NCBI GenBank assembly: GCA_902782655.1
Contig: CACZNY010000190.1
Coordinates: 1 to 8,675, forward strand
Reading direction: 5' to 3'
Origin: an uncultured Lachnospiraceae bacterium
GTDB lineage: Bacteria > Bacillota > Clostridia > Lachnospirales > Lachnospiraceae
DNA: 8,675 bases
Position 1 is the stretch's first letter, and every line of letters starts with the position of its first letter. Made by a program: the position numbers and the translations under genes. Below, one piece after another: positions 1-6,523 of the stretch. A model generated the notes under the pieces. That model had not been told where the DNA came from, ran no database searches, and was given only the letters and a program-made list of their open reading frames with translations.

Positions 1-1403
1 GGCTGTGCCGCTGCCAGTCCGCCGCTTACCCCATAACCTACGCTCCTGTCGGCACCGGAGCTGTGAGGCAGTGATACGCCGAAGTTCCTGTATACGCTCA
101 TTACAAAGCCTGAGCAGTCTGTACCGTTTGTCAGGGACGATCCACCATATACATACGGATTTCCCACAAACTGGAGAGCATAGTTCGCAACCGATGAGCC
201 CTGACCGGAGCCTGATGCAGCATAGGTCACGCCTGAACCGCCGCCGGAGCCGGATGACTTCTTCTTGCCGCCTGACTTCTTCGCCGCAGCCGCAGCCGCC
301 TTTCGCGCAGCCTCCCTGGCCTCTTCCTCTCTCTTCAGCCTTGCTTCCTCTTCAGCCTTTGACTCAGCTCTTACAAACTCAGTATGAAGCTTTACATATT
401 CATCCGAAACAAAGCCGTCACCTTCTTCTACAGAAACCTTTACCCAGCCGGGCATCTCAGTAAGCACCTGCAATTCATCTTCTATGGGCACCATACCTAT
501 CACTTCAGAATCTCTGGTAGGCTCGCTTCTGACATAAAGTGTCGTAGTTGTAACTGTCGCAAGTCTTATACCAACCTTTACAGCCAGCTCCTGCGCTTCA
601 TCGCCCGTCACGCAGTATTCAGCCTTGACATAGCCGGTACAGCTTCCTGACTGTATCTTATACCAGTCTCCATCTTCCTCAAGAAGATCTCCTGCCGAAT
701 TATTATACAGCTTACCGACTATCTCACTATCCTCAGACGGCTCTGTCCTGATATTTACAAAGTCATCGACCTGCGCTATCACAAGGTTTGTAAAATCTTC
801 CTCTTCCTGAGAATGACTGCCTCCGGTATAAACATTCGCAAGATCAGAATCATCTATTGTCTCTTCCTCCGAGGCTTCTGTCTCTTCCGTCTCCTCACTC
901 TCCTGATCCTCCTCTGCTGTCATCACAGGAGTCATAGCCTTTACATCAATCGAAGAACCGGTCGATCCACCTCCTACAGTCAGAAGCTCCGGCTCGGATG
1001 ATGTTGTTCTGGTGATAGATGAAGAATCCGATTCTTTACTGTCGTCAGCCGTGCTCATAAGAGCCGCCGAAGACACTTTATCTTCCTTATCCGGATCTGC
1101 TGATGATGAATATGCCTTAGCTGACATATTTATGCTGTCACCTGCTTTTGCCAGCACTGAATTGATGACAACATCTGAATTGATCTCTATGATCTTACCC
1201 TGAGGTTTATCCGTCCCGCGATCACTCTTTATCTGCTGAGCCTTTATCGCGGTAACCGAGAGTCCCTCTCCAAGTGCTCTGGCATTACCTGCTGCCGGGA
1301 ACACCGATGAGAGCGACTCCCCGGCCATGGCCGTCGTTGATCCGGTCATGAGCAATGTGGCAGTAAGTCCTGCACAGATAATCTTCGTTAATCTTCTTTT
1401 CAT
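1..1403 (-). CDS. Secreted SH3b-SH3b-NlpC/P60 cell-wall hydrolase, 3' end outside window
   Basis: This is a probable peptidoglycan endopeptidase exported to the cell wall. Translating the minus strand from the ATG at 1403 gives 467 codons with no stop before the window edge. Residues 1-27 look like a Sec signal peptide (MKRR, a hydrophobic stretch, and a cleavage site after AMA). Residues 28-200 are low-complexity, rich in Ser, Asp and Glu. Two bacterial SH3 domains follow at about 207-265 (VNIRTEPS, DWYKI, GYVKAEYC) and 283-339 (LYVRSEPT, GWVKV, GFVSDEYV). Next come a charged Ala/Glu/Lys helix (342-375) and a Gly/Ser linker. An NlpC/P60 domain starts near 404, with the catalytic Cys430 in TDCSGF; the catalytic His should lie beyond the edge. 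A GAGG Shine-Dalgarno 5 nt before the ATG supports the start. The family cleaves D-Glu-to-diamino-acid bonds in stem peptides; the exact substrate here is inferred. Confidence 0.9.
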   Translation of the reverse strand, partial: MKRRLTKIICAGLTATLLMTGSTTAMAGESLSSVFPAAGNARALGEGLSVTAIKAQQIKSDRGTDKPQGKIIEINSDVVINSVLAKAGDSINMSAKAYSSSADPDKEDKVSSAALMSTADDSKESDSSSITRTTSSEPELLTVGGGSTGSSIDVKAMTPVMTAEEDQESEETEETEASEEETIDDSDLANVYTGGSHSQEEEDFTNLVIAQVDDFVNIRTEPSEDSEIVGKLYNNSAGDLLEEDGDWYKIQSGSCTGYVKAEYCVTGDEAQELAVKVGIRLATVTTTTLYVRSEPTRDSEVIGMVPIEDELQVLTEMPGWVKVSVEEGDGFVSDEYVKLHTEFVRAESKAEEEARLKREEEAREAARKAAAAAAKKSGGKKKSSGSGGGSGVTYAASGSGQGSSVANYALQFVGNPYVYGGSSLTNGTDCSGFVMSVYRNFGVSLPHSSGADRSVGYGVSGGLAAAQ

Positions 1404-1453
1404 AAACACCTCAATTTAATCAGGTTATAGATTTCTATTATAAAAACAATAAT

Positions 1454-1585
1454 CGCATCTGACCGGGCTCTGCCAAAGGCGGAGACGTGTCCGGGCACAG
1501 CCCGGATCCCTGAGCGTCTTTCTGATTTACATTCAGGAAGTCATGCTTACCGCATTCCATCATACCATATACACGATGAGATGCG
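1454..1585 (-). ncRNA. Structured 5' leader of the NlpC/P60 gene, possible riboswitch of unknown class
   Basis: The transcript leader from the predicted start (about 1611) to the ATG is about 200 nt. In RNA sense, CGCAUCU (1585-1579) can pair with AGAUGCG (1460-1454), a perfect 7-bp stem closing about 118 nt. Inside it are two hairpins. One is CCGGGC-UGU-GCCCGG (1505-1491), flanked by GACG and CGUC. The other is CUCCGCC-UUU-GGCAGAG (1484-1468), with one mismatch. The first CCGGGCU could instead pair with a downstream AGCCCGG (1469-1463), giving a mutually exclusive fold. Cell-wall hydrolase genes of Firmicutes are often controlled by the ydaO/yuaA c-di-AMP riboswitch, but I do not see that motif's conserved core (GGGGAACCCA, GGGGUGAA and CUAACCUCGUA-like segments). 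I therefore leave the class open. Structure is seen by eye only. Confidence 0.45.
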
Positions 1586-1617
1586 TTTTGTTACAAGAAT
1601 GTTAAATTACGTGGACG

Positions 1618-1646
1618 ACTATAACACCTTATCCACACCTTGTCAA
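1618..1646 (-). promoter_or_regulatory. Sigma-A-type promoter of the NlpC/P60 gene
   Basis: On the minus strand, TTGACA (1646-1641) and TATAGT (1623-1618) are separated by exactly 17 nt, nearly the consensus for the housekeeping sigma factor. Transcription would begin near 1611 and leave a leader of about 200 nt before the ATG at 1403. It is the best promoter match in the intergenic region. Confidence 0.8.
1629..1637 (+). promoter_or_regulatory. Perfect DnaA box inside the NlpC/P60 promoter spacer
   Basis: TTATCCACA on the plus strand matches the DnaA-box consensus TTATNCACA exactly. It lies between the -35 and -10 hexamers of the minus-strand promoter, where bound protein would block polymerase. 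It is a single box, and about one such match per 30 kb is expected by chance at equal base frequencies, so a function is only suggested. Confidence 0.35.
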
Positions 1647-1680
1647 CCTTCCATGGCCGATATATCAACACAAATCAAGG

Positions 1681-1705
1681 GTTACATATTGTTAATTTTT
1701 GTAAC
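1681..1705. repeat. Inverted repeat GTTACA-N13-TGTAAC in the divergent intergenic region
   Basis: Six-base perfect arms (1681-1686 and 1700-1705) flank an AT-rich 13-nt centre. It lies upstream of both divergent genes: about 35 bp upstream of the -35 of the NlpC/P60 promoter and about 100 bp before the SDR start. It could be an operator or may be chance in AT-rich DNA. The rest of the 1404-1808 gap, apart from the leader, promoters and boxes listed, shows no gene. Confidence 0.25.
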
Positions 1706-1730
1706 ATCTGCCATACAAAAACACTATATA

Positions 1731-1771
1731 TTGTCCGCTTTGTTGACATAAATATACAAATATGGTAAACC
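1731..1771 (+). promoter_or_regulatory. Candidate promoter of the SDR gene
   Basis: Two overlapping candidates sit in an AT-rich stretch before the SDR. One is a perfect -35 TTGACA (1743-1748) with a weak -10 TAAACC (1766-1771) at 17 nt. The other is TTGTCC (1731-1736) with TATACA (1753-1758) at 16 nt. Neither is strong in both boxes. The gene stands alone on the plus strand, so a promoter somewhere in this stretch is required. Confidence 0.35.
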
Positions 1772-1808
1772 AAAAAAAGATTTTATTTCTATCCGAAAAG
1801 GAGATCCT

Positions 1809-2492
1809 ATGAAAAAAGCACTCATCACAGGAGCCTCCCGCGGGATCGGCCATGCAATAGCGGAAAAGCTTATGAACGAGTATGAGCTGATACTTGTCTG
1901 CAGAAACAATCCGGATCTCATGTCAGATCTGCCGGGCAGGCACCACGCAGGAGATGTCGGAGACCATATGTTTATAAAGGAAGTATTCGACGGCATAGAT
2001 CATCTCGATCTTCTGATAAACAATGCCGGCATAGCCTGTTTTGACCAGATCCAGGATCTTTCACCGGCAACCTGGGAGGAGGTGATAAGAACCGATCTGA
2101 CCTCTGCTTATAACACCTCTCATTTTGCCTCAGGACTTATGATAAAGCGCCACAGCGGCCGCATAATCAACATATCCTCAATATGGGGATCGGCCGGAGC
2201 CTCATGTGAATCGGTATACTCAGCCGCCAAAGGAGGAATAAACGCCTTCACAAAGGCTCTCGCAAAAGAACTTGCTCCATCCGGCATAGCCGTTAATGCC
2301 CTCGCCTTTGGGGTGATCGATACGGATATGAACGGACATCTGTCCGCTGAAGAAAAAAAGGATCTTATCTCCCAGATACCGGCATGCCGCATGGGAACGC
2401 CTGAGGAAGCGGCAGAGGCCGTCTATCTTCTGTCAAAAATGCCGGTCTATCTCACCGGACAGATAATATCAATGGATGGAGGCTTTATATAA
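1809..2492 (+). CDS. Short-chain dehydrogenase/reductase, YmfI/FabG-like
   Basis: This is a 227-residue NAD(P)H-dependent oxidoreductase of the classical SDR fold, of usual length for the family. The cofactor loop is TGASRGIG (7-14); Arg11 and Arg32 favour NADPH. NNAG is at 71-74. The catalytic residues are Ser124, Tyr137 and Lys141 in YSAAK. The active-site Asn expected at residue 96 (as in TNL of FabG) is Asp96 in TDLTS, and the usual PG after the sixth strand is FG (167-168). The SSIWG and GASCE segments (123-134) and VIDTDMN (169-175) resemble YmfI, the reductase that finishes the 5-aminopentanol modification of elongation factor P in Bacillus. A 3-oxoacyl-ACP reductase role is the main alternative. 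AAGGAG (1798-1803) lies 5 nt before the ATG. The gene converges on the GTPase pair, 24 bp between stop codons. Confidence 0.88.
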   Translation: MKKALITGASRGIGHAIAEKLMNEYELILVCRNNPDLMSDLPGRHHAGDVGDHMFIKEVFDGIDHLDLLINNAGIACFDQIQDLSPATWEEVIRTDLTSAYNTSHFASGLMIKRHSGRIINISSIWGSAGASCESVYSAAKGGINAFTKALAKELAPSGIAVNALAFGVIDTDMNGHLSAEEKKDLISQIPACRMGTPEEAAEAVYLLSKMPVYLTGQIISMDGGFI

Positions 2493-2516
2493 TAGAAGCA
2501 TCAGCAGCTCAGAGCT

Positions 2517-3464
2517 TCACTGGAAATACACCACCTCTTCTTCAGGAGGATCAGTGATCTCGACTGAAAGTGCATACAGTACCGGTGCGCTTCCTTCATC
2601 GGTCTCGGTACTGTCGATACGCGCTGTCACGTATACGGGAGTCTTGTCCTTCAGTCTTTTTGCATCCTTCCATTGACAGGGAAAGCCCACGAACTGAATG
2701 TCCGCAGCGCAGCAGGTCATTGCAAATCTTCCCGGTACGAACATATCATCCCTGCTTCTCTTCGGCTTATATACCACTCCCTTAAAGCTTACGGTCTTTC
2801 CCCTGTAGGTCTCAAGATTATCAAATACATCTATGTACCATATCCCAAAATCATCATCCTCCACCCTGATGGTATCCGCATTTATATCGTAGGGAAGCTC
2901 TTCCTTTACATTATTGTTTATCGTCCCGTCCTTCATCTCGAAAACCACCTGAGACCTTCGGTTAAGGGCTCTTACAGTACGCTTGTACATGGGAAGATCC
3001 TGTGCCAGATCACACCTGTTAAAAATAACAAGGTCAGCATAAGTAAACTGCCTCGTCATCATCTGCTTCATATTGGAAAGATATGCCTCATAGGTGGTCG
3101 CATCTATTGTACAGATGCCCTCAGCCATAAGCCAGTTTTCGGGAAAAGCCTCGATAACTCTGTCCGGATCCCAGGTGCCGTTATACTCTATCATCACCCT
3201 GTCAGGGTCATGATCAAGATCCAGTCCCATGAAGGTATCGAAGGAAACCTCCTCCTCATCCTCTATTATGCTTACGATAAACCTGTTTTCGTCCAGGACA
3301 GGCTGCGGTATCTCCTCTATCCCCTCCTCGCATATTATATAGAGAGTTTTATTCCCATCCTTAAACTGACCGTCCTTAAGCGTCTCCGCTATGAACTGCG
3401 TCTTCCCGCTCTCAAGGAAGCCTGTAAACAGATAAACCGGGATTTCTTTTTTCTTTCCAAACAT
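2517..3464 (-). CDS. Divergent G3E/CobW-like GTPase fused to a DUF1980/TIGR03943-like domain
   Basis: This is a 315-residue cytoplasmic protein in two parts. The N-terminal part (8-200) is related to the G3E metallochaperone GTPases. It has Walker A GFLESGKT (15-22), EYNG (93-96) where the family has EPSG, a TIDATT segment like the VVDG region, and NRCD (149-152) at the NKxD guanine position. The family's CxCC metal motif is absent; the matching stretch is acidic (EDEEE, 68-72). From about 205 a different domain begins (FGIWYIDVFDN, GKTVSFKGVVY, FAMTCCAADIQF, then GFPC). It resembles the C-terminal domain of TIGR03943/DUF1980 proteins (YcgQ), known as partners of a YcgR permease; Cys251, Cys252 and Cys263 are candidate ligands. 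The ATG lies 7 nt after the previous stop and only a distant GGAG precedes it, so translation is probably coupled. The metal role is inferred. Confidence 0.85.
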   Translation of the reverse strand: MFGKKKEIPVYLFTGFLESGKTQFIAETLKDGQFKDGNKTLYIICEEGIEEIPQPVLDENRFIVSIIEDEEEVSFDTFMGLDLDHDPDRVMIEYNGTWDPDRVIEAFPENWLMAEGICTIDATTYEAYLSNMKQMMTRQFTYADLVIFNRCDLAQDLPMYKRTVRALNRRSQVVFEMKDGTINNNVKEELPYDINADTIRVEDDDFGIWYIDVFDNLETYRGKTVSFKGVVYKPKRSRDDMFVPGRFAMTCCAADIQFVGFPCQWKDAKRLKDKTPVYVTARIDSTETDEGSAPVLYALSVEITDPPEEEVVYFQ

Positions 3465-3471
3465 ATCAGGC

Positions 3472-4623
3472 TCAGACTCCGAATAATTCCTTTACTTTTT
3501 CTTCCTTCAAATCAGAACCAATGACGCAAAGCCTTCCGGTATAATCCGCCCCGCTCTCCCTTATCTCATATTCTCCCGGAGTCAGATCAAACTCATGCCA
3601 TTGTCCTGCGGCATCAGGAACCATTCCCTTTGCCCGTAATACCATACCATAATCCCTGTTTTCCTCATCCGCCAGTTTTCTTAGGATATCCTCCAGCTCC
3701 TCTCTCTCGTACTTATGGGCTGTCTCCATCCCCCAGCTCTGGAATACATCATCTGCATCATGCTCTCCCCCGTGATGATGGTGATGATGATGCTCGTGAT
3801 CATGGTCGTGGCCGTGATGACCATGCTCCTCATCCTCATGATGGTGATGCCCATGATCATGGTCGTGGCCATGATGACCATGCTCCTCATCCTCATGATG
3901 GTGATGCCCATGGTCGTGATCATGCTCCTCATGATGATGATCGTGGTCTTCGTGATGGTGGTGTTCATGCTCCTCTTCATCCGGAAGCCTCCTCATCTCC
4001 TCCACAAGCGAATCAACCAGCGTGTGCCCCTTTTCCATGGCATCAAGGATCTGATCTCCCTTTATCTGATCCCAGGGGGTGGTTATTATCACCGCTTCCT
4101 TATTGTGTTCCCTGACAAGAGCCATCGCCTCGTCCAGCTTTTCCTGCGCCATATCCTGTGAACGTGAAATAATGACGGTTCCCGCAGACTCTATCTGGTT
4201 ATTGAAGAACTCACCAAAGTTCTTCATATACATCTTTGTTTTCTTCCCATCCACCACTGTGACGAGAGAGTTTATTTCAACAGCTTCTTCATCCTCATTA
4301 ACCCTCTCCACTGCCTTTGCCACATCGGAAAGCTTGCCCACACCCGAAGGCTCTATCACTATCCTGTCGGGAGAATACTGCTCTATCACCTTCTTGAGAG
4401 CCGTCTTGAAATCACCGACCAGAGAACAGCAGATACATCCAGAGTTCATCTCTGTTATCTCAATCCCTGCCTCCTTAAGAAAGCTTCCGTCTATACCTAT
4501 TTCACCGAATTCATTCTCAATAAGCACGACCTTCTGTCCACTGAATGATTCCGCTATGAGCTTCTTTATCAATGTTGTTTTTCCTGCTCCCAAAAAACCT
4601 GAGATGATATCAATCTTCGTCAT
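3472..4623 (-). CDS. G3E/CobW-family GTPase with histidine-rich metal-binding loop
   Basis: This is a 383-residue metallochaperone-type GTPase of the COG0523/ZNG1 group, which load or store zinc, nickel or cobalt. Counting from the chosen start, the motifs are Walker A GFLGAGKTT (9-17), ENEFGE (36-41), the metal site CICC (63-66), EPSG (81-84), VVDG (123-126) and SRSQ (153-156) at the guanine-specificity position. Residues 219-288 hold about 40 His among Asp, Glu and Gly, a flexible metal-binding or storage loop. A CobW C-terminal domain (about 290-383) ends the protein. I chose the ATG at 4623 because AGGAGG lies 5 nt upstream; the earlier in-frame ATG at 4644 has only a weak site and would enlarge the overlap with ysxC. 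The gene overlaps the ysxC end by 14 nt and is followed by the second GTPase after 7 nt. The metal cannot be told from sequence. Confidence 0.92.
   Translation of the reverse strand: MTKIDIISGFLGAGKTTLIKKLIAESFSGQKVVLIENEFGEIGIDGSFLKEAGIEITEMNSGCICCSLVGDFKTALKKVIEQYSPDRIVIEPSGVGKLSDVAKAVERVNEDEEAVEINSLVTVVDGKKTKMYMKNFGEFFNNQIESAGTVIISRSQDMAQEKLDEAMALVREHNKEAVIITTPWDQIKGDQILDAMEKGHTLVDSLVEEMRRLPDEEEHEHHHHEDHDHHHEEHDHDHGHHHHEDEEHGHHGHDHDHGHHHHEDEEHGHHGHDHDHEHHHHHHHGGEHDADDVFQSWGMETAHKYEREELEDILRKLADEENRDYGMVLRAKGMVPDAAGQWHEFDLTPGEYEIRESGADYTGRLCVIGSDLKEEKVKELFGV
3798..3911. repeat. 57-bp tandem duplication inside the His-rich loop
   Basis: Two adjacent 57-bp copies (3798-3854 and 3855-3911) differ by a single base (G/A at 3814 versus 3871). 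Each encodes one 19-residue unit containing HHHHEDEEHGHHGHD. Being a multiple of three, the copy adds histidines without shifting frame. Degenerate CAT/CAC-rich sequence continues on both sides. Near identity suggests recent expansion or ongoing homogenisation. Confidence 0.9.
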
Positions 4624-5215
4624 TTTTCCCTCCTGCTGTTTCATCTATCTTTTCCATTATCCCGTCCCTGCCCGATCTGGTCAAAGCAGAGAAAATGATG
4701 ATCTCCGTATCCTCTGTTACCCGAAGTGCATTTTTTATATCAAGGACAGCTCTGCTTATCTGCGAGCGCTTTACCTTATCACTCTTTGTTACTATTATTA
4801 CCGGTGAAAATCCCGCATTGACGATCCATTCATACATCATGGAATCGTCTTCATTCGGAACTCTCCTTATATCAACGAGCAGAAACACCGCCTTAAGTCC
4901 AGCTGAAGACTTCAGATACCTTTCGATCATCGGTCCCCACGATTTGCGAAAATCCGACCTGACATGGGCGTACCCATAGCCGGGAAGATCCACCAGGCAG
5001 ACTTCATTATTTACATTGTAATAATTCATCGTCTGAGTTTTCCCGGGGGTAGACGAAGTACGCGCCAGAGATTTTCTTTGGATCAGGCAGTTTATCAGCG
5101 ACGATTTCCCCACGTTAGACCTGCCCGCAAACGCTATCTCCGGAAGCCCGGTATCGGGAAGCTTTTTTGTCGTGACCCCGACCACATATGCAAGTTCGGC
5201 TGACTTTATGATCAT
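4610..5215 (-). CDS. ysxC: Ribosome-biogenesis GTP-binding protein YsxC/EngB
   Basis: This is an essential TrmE-Era-EngA-EngB-Septin-type GTPase that assists late assembly of the 50S ribosomal subunit in the cytoplasm. At 201 residues it has the usual size. G1 is GRSNVGKS (31-38), G2 lies in SSTPGKTQ (54-61), G3 is DLPG in DLPGYGYA (76-83), G4 is TKSD (143-146) and G5 is SAL (176-178). The start [10 protein letters not shown] is typical of the family, with AGGA about 9 nt upstream. It follows clpX by 36 bp, and its last codons contain the Shine-Dalgarno and start of the His-rich GTPase gene, so the two are coupled. Location next to clpX is conserved in Firmicutes. Confidence 0.96.
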   Translation of the reverse strand: MIIKSAELAYVVGVTTKKLPDTGLPEIAFAGRSNVGKSSLINCLIQRKSLARTSSTPGKTQTMNYYNVNNEVCLVDLPGYGYAHVRSDFRKSWGPMIERYLKSSAGLKAVFLLVDIRRVPNEDDSMMYEWIVNAGFSPVIIVTKSDKVKRSQISRAVLDIKNALRVTEDTEIIIFSALTRSGRDGIMEKIDETAGGKNDED

Positions 5216-5234
5216 CTATACTGTCCTGCCATGT

Positions 5235-5265
5235 AGAAAATCACCCCTGTGCTATGACGGGGTGA
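5235..5265 (-). terminator. Stem-loop with U-run at the clpX stop codon, possible terminator or attenuator
   Basis: In RNA sense UCACCCC (5265-5259) pairs with GGGGUGA (5247-5241) over an 11-nt loop, then UUUU (5240-5237). The upstream arm lies in the last ClpX codons and the stop is in the loop. The U-run is short, so termination is probably partial and would lower ysxC and the GTPase genes relative to tig-clpP-clpX. Confidence 0.5.
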
Positions 5266-6520
5266 CCTTCTTTTTCTTTGAATCAAATCTCACTTCCAGT
5301 GGCGCCGTGCCGTTTTCAACAGATTCCTTCGTGATAACGACCTCGCTTATCGACTCATCCGACGGCACCCGGAACATCACGTCCGTCATGGTCTCTTCTA
5401 TTATCGATCTCAGACCTCTGGCTCCGGTTTTTCGTTTTACCGCCTTGTCGGCAATTGCCTCGACCGCAGCCTCATCAAACGAAAGCTTGACTCCGTCCAG
5501 ATCAAGCAGCTTTTTATATTGCTTGATTATGGCGTTCTTCGGCTCTGTCAGTATCCTTACCAGGGCATCCCGATCCAGATTATCCAAGGCCACTGTCACC
5601 GGAAGCCTGCCGATGAACTCGGGAATAATGCCATACTTAACCAGATCTTCAGGCTGCACATGATGAAGGGCTTCATTCATGGTTTTTTCCTTATTCGCGC
5701 CTATCTCAGCCGCAAATCCTATGGACTTGGTATCAAGTCTCGTCTCCACCACCTTATCCAGTCCCTCGAAAGCTCCACCCACGATGAACAGTATATTGGT
5801 AGTATCTATCTGAATCATCTCCTGATGCGGGTGCTTCCTGCCGCCCTGAGGAGGTACCGAGGCAAGGGTTCCTTCTATGATCTTAAGCAGAGCCTGCTGC
5901 ACTCCCTCACCTGAAACATCCCTGGTTATGGACACGTTCTCTGACTTCCTTGCGATCTTATCTATTTCGTCAATATATATTATGCCTACCTGCGCCCTGT
6001 CAACATCATAATCCGCTGCCTGAATAAGCTTCAGAAGTATATTCTCCACATCCTCGCCGACGTATCCTGCTTCGGTCAGACTCGTGGCATCAGCAATCGC
6101 AAACGGTACATTTATAATCCTGGCCAAAGTCTGCGCGAGAAGAGTCTTACCCGATCCGGTAGGCCCCAGAAGCATTATGTTGCTTTTCTGCAGCTCCACA
6201 CCGTCATCATGCGGAGCAAGTATTCTTTTGTAATGGTTATAGACGGCAACCGAAAGAACCTTTTTGGCATCATCCTGCCCTATAACATACTCGTTAAGGA
6301 AATCATTGATTTCTTCCGGCTTAAGAAGATTGATATTCAGATCACTGTCACCGCTTACCGCTTCATCCTCTTCATCAATGATATCAGCGCAGATCGCCAC
6401 GCATTCATCGCAAATGTATGTGCCGCTCGGTCCTGCGATGAGCTTATGAACCTGATCCTGCGTTTTACCGCAGAACGAACATCTTATATCCTCTTCTCCG
6501 AATCCCATCTTATTTGACAT
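5252..6520 (-). CDS. clpX: ATP-dependent Clp protease ATP-binding subunit ClpX
   Basis: This is the hexameric AAA+ unfoldase that recognises tagged substrates and feeds them to ClpP; 422 residues, full length. The N-terminal zinc-binding domain has Cys14, Cys17, Cys37 and Cys40. Walker A is GPTGSGKT (119-126) and Walker B ends in IDE (183-185). The pore loops include GYVG (152-155) and RKH (228-230). The ClpP-docking tripeptide IGF is at 267-269. The arginine-finger segment PEFIGRLP (300-307) and the sensor-2 stretch GARGLRS near 385-395 are present. All are intact. The start is 3 nt after the clpP stop, with AAGGAT inside the clpP end as ribosome binding site, so the partners are coupled. 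The C-terminal KKKK codons precede a stem-loop over the stop. Confidence 0.98.
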   Translation of the reverse strand: MSNKMGFGEEDIRCSFCGKTQDQVHKLIAGPSGTYICDECVAICADIIDEEDEAVSGDSDLNINLLKPEEINDFLNEYVIGQDDAKKVLSVAVYNHYKRILAPHDDGVELQKSNIMLLGPTGSGKTLLAQTLARIINVPFAIADATSLTEAGYVGEDVENILLKLIQAADYDVDRAQVGIIYIDEIDKIARKSENVSITRDVSGEGVQQALLKIIEGTLASVPPQGGRKHPHQEMIQIDTTNILFIVGGAFEGLDKVVETRLDTKSIGFAAEIGANKEKTMNEALHHVQPEDLVKYGIIPEFIGRLPVTVALDNLDRDALVRILTEPKNAIIKQYKKLLDLDGVKLSFDEAAVEAIADKAVKRKTGARGLRSIIEETMTDVMFRVPSDESISEVVITKESVENGTAPLEVRFDSKKKKVTPS

Positions 6521-6523
6521 GGA

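Noticed and set aside
5..1203. Plus-strand open frames at the left end
   Set aside because: All are shadows of the partial minus-strand NlpC/P60 gene, which reads through 467 codons with signal peptide, SH3b and NlpC motifs.
1454..1585. Assignment of the leader as a ydaO/yuaA c-di-AMP riboswitch
   Set aside because: The location fits, but the conserved core segments were not found by eye, so I did not name the class.
2493..2520. Bidirectional terminator between the SDR and the GTPase gene (GAAGC-N14-GCTTC)
   Set aside because: Only 5 bp of stem, a large loop and no U-run on either strand.
2673..3524. Plus-strand open frame of 283 codons
   Set aside because: It lies antisense to the second GTPase, whose protein has recognisable domains; the plus-strand product resembles nothing and runs past both ends of that gene's start.
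3757..3981. CRISPR-like or regulatory direct repeats
   Set aside because: The repeats are contiguous, in frame and encode the histidine loop; there are no unique spacers.
3630..4161. Plus-strand open frames rich in Asp/His or Met/Val opposite the His-rich loop
   Set aside because: They are antisense readings of the CAT/CAC repeats; the minus-strand frame has complete family motifs.
4079..4807. Plus-strand open frame of 242 codons
   Set aside because: Antisense to the His-rich GTPase and the ysxC end; Ser/Thr/Ile-rich composition without motifs.
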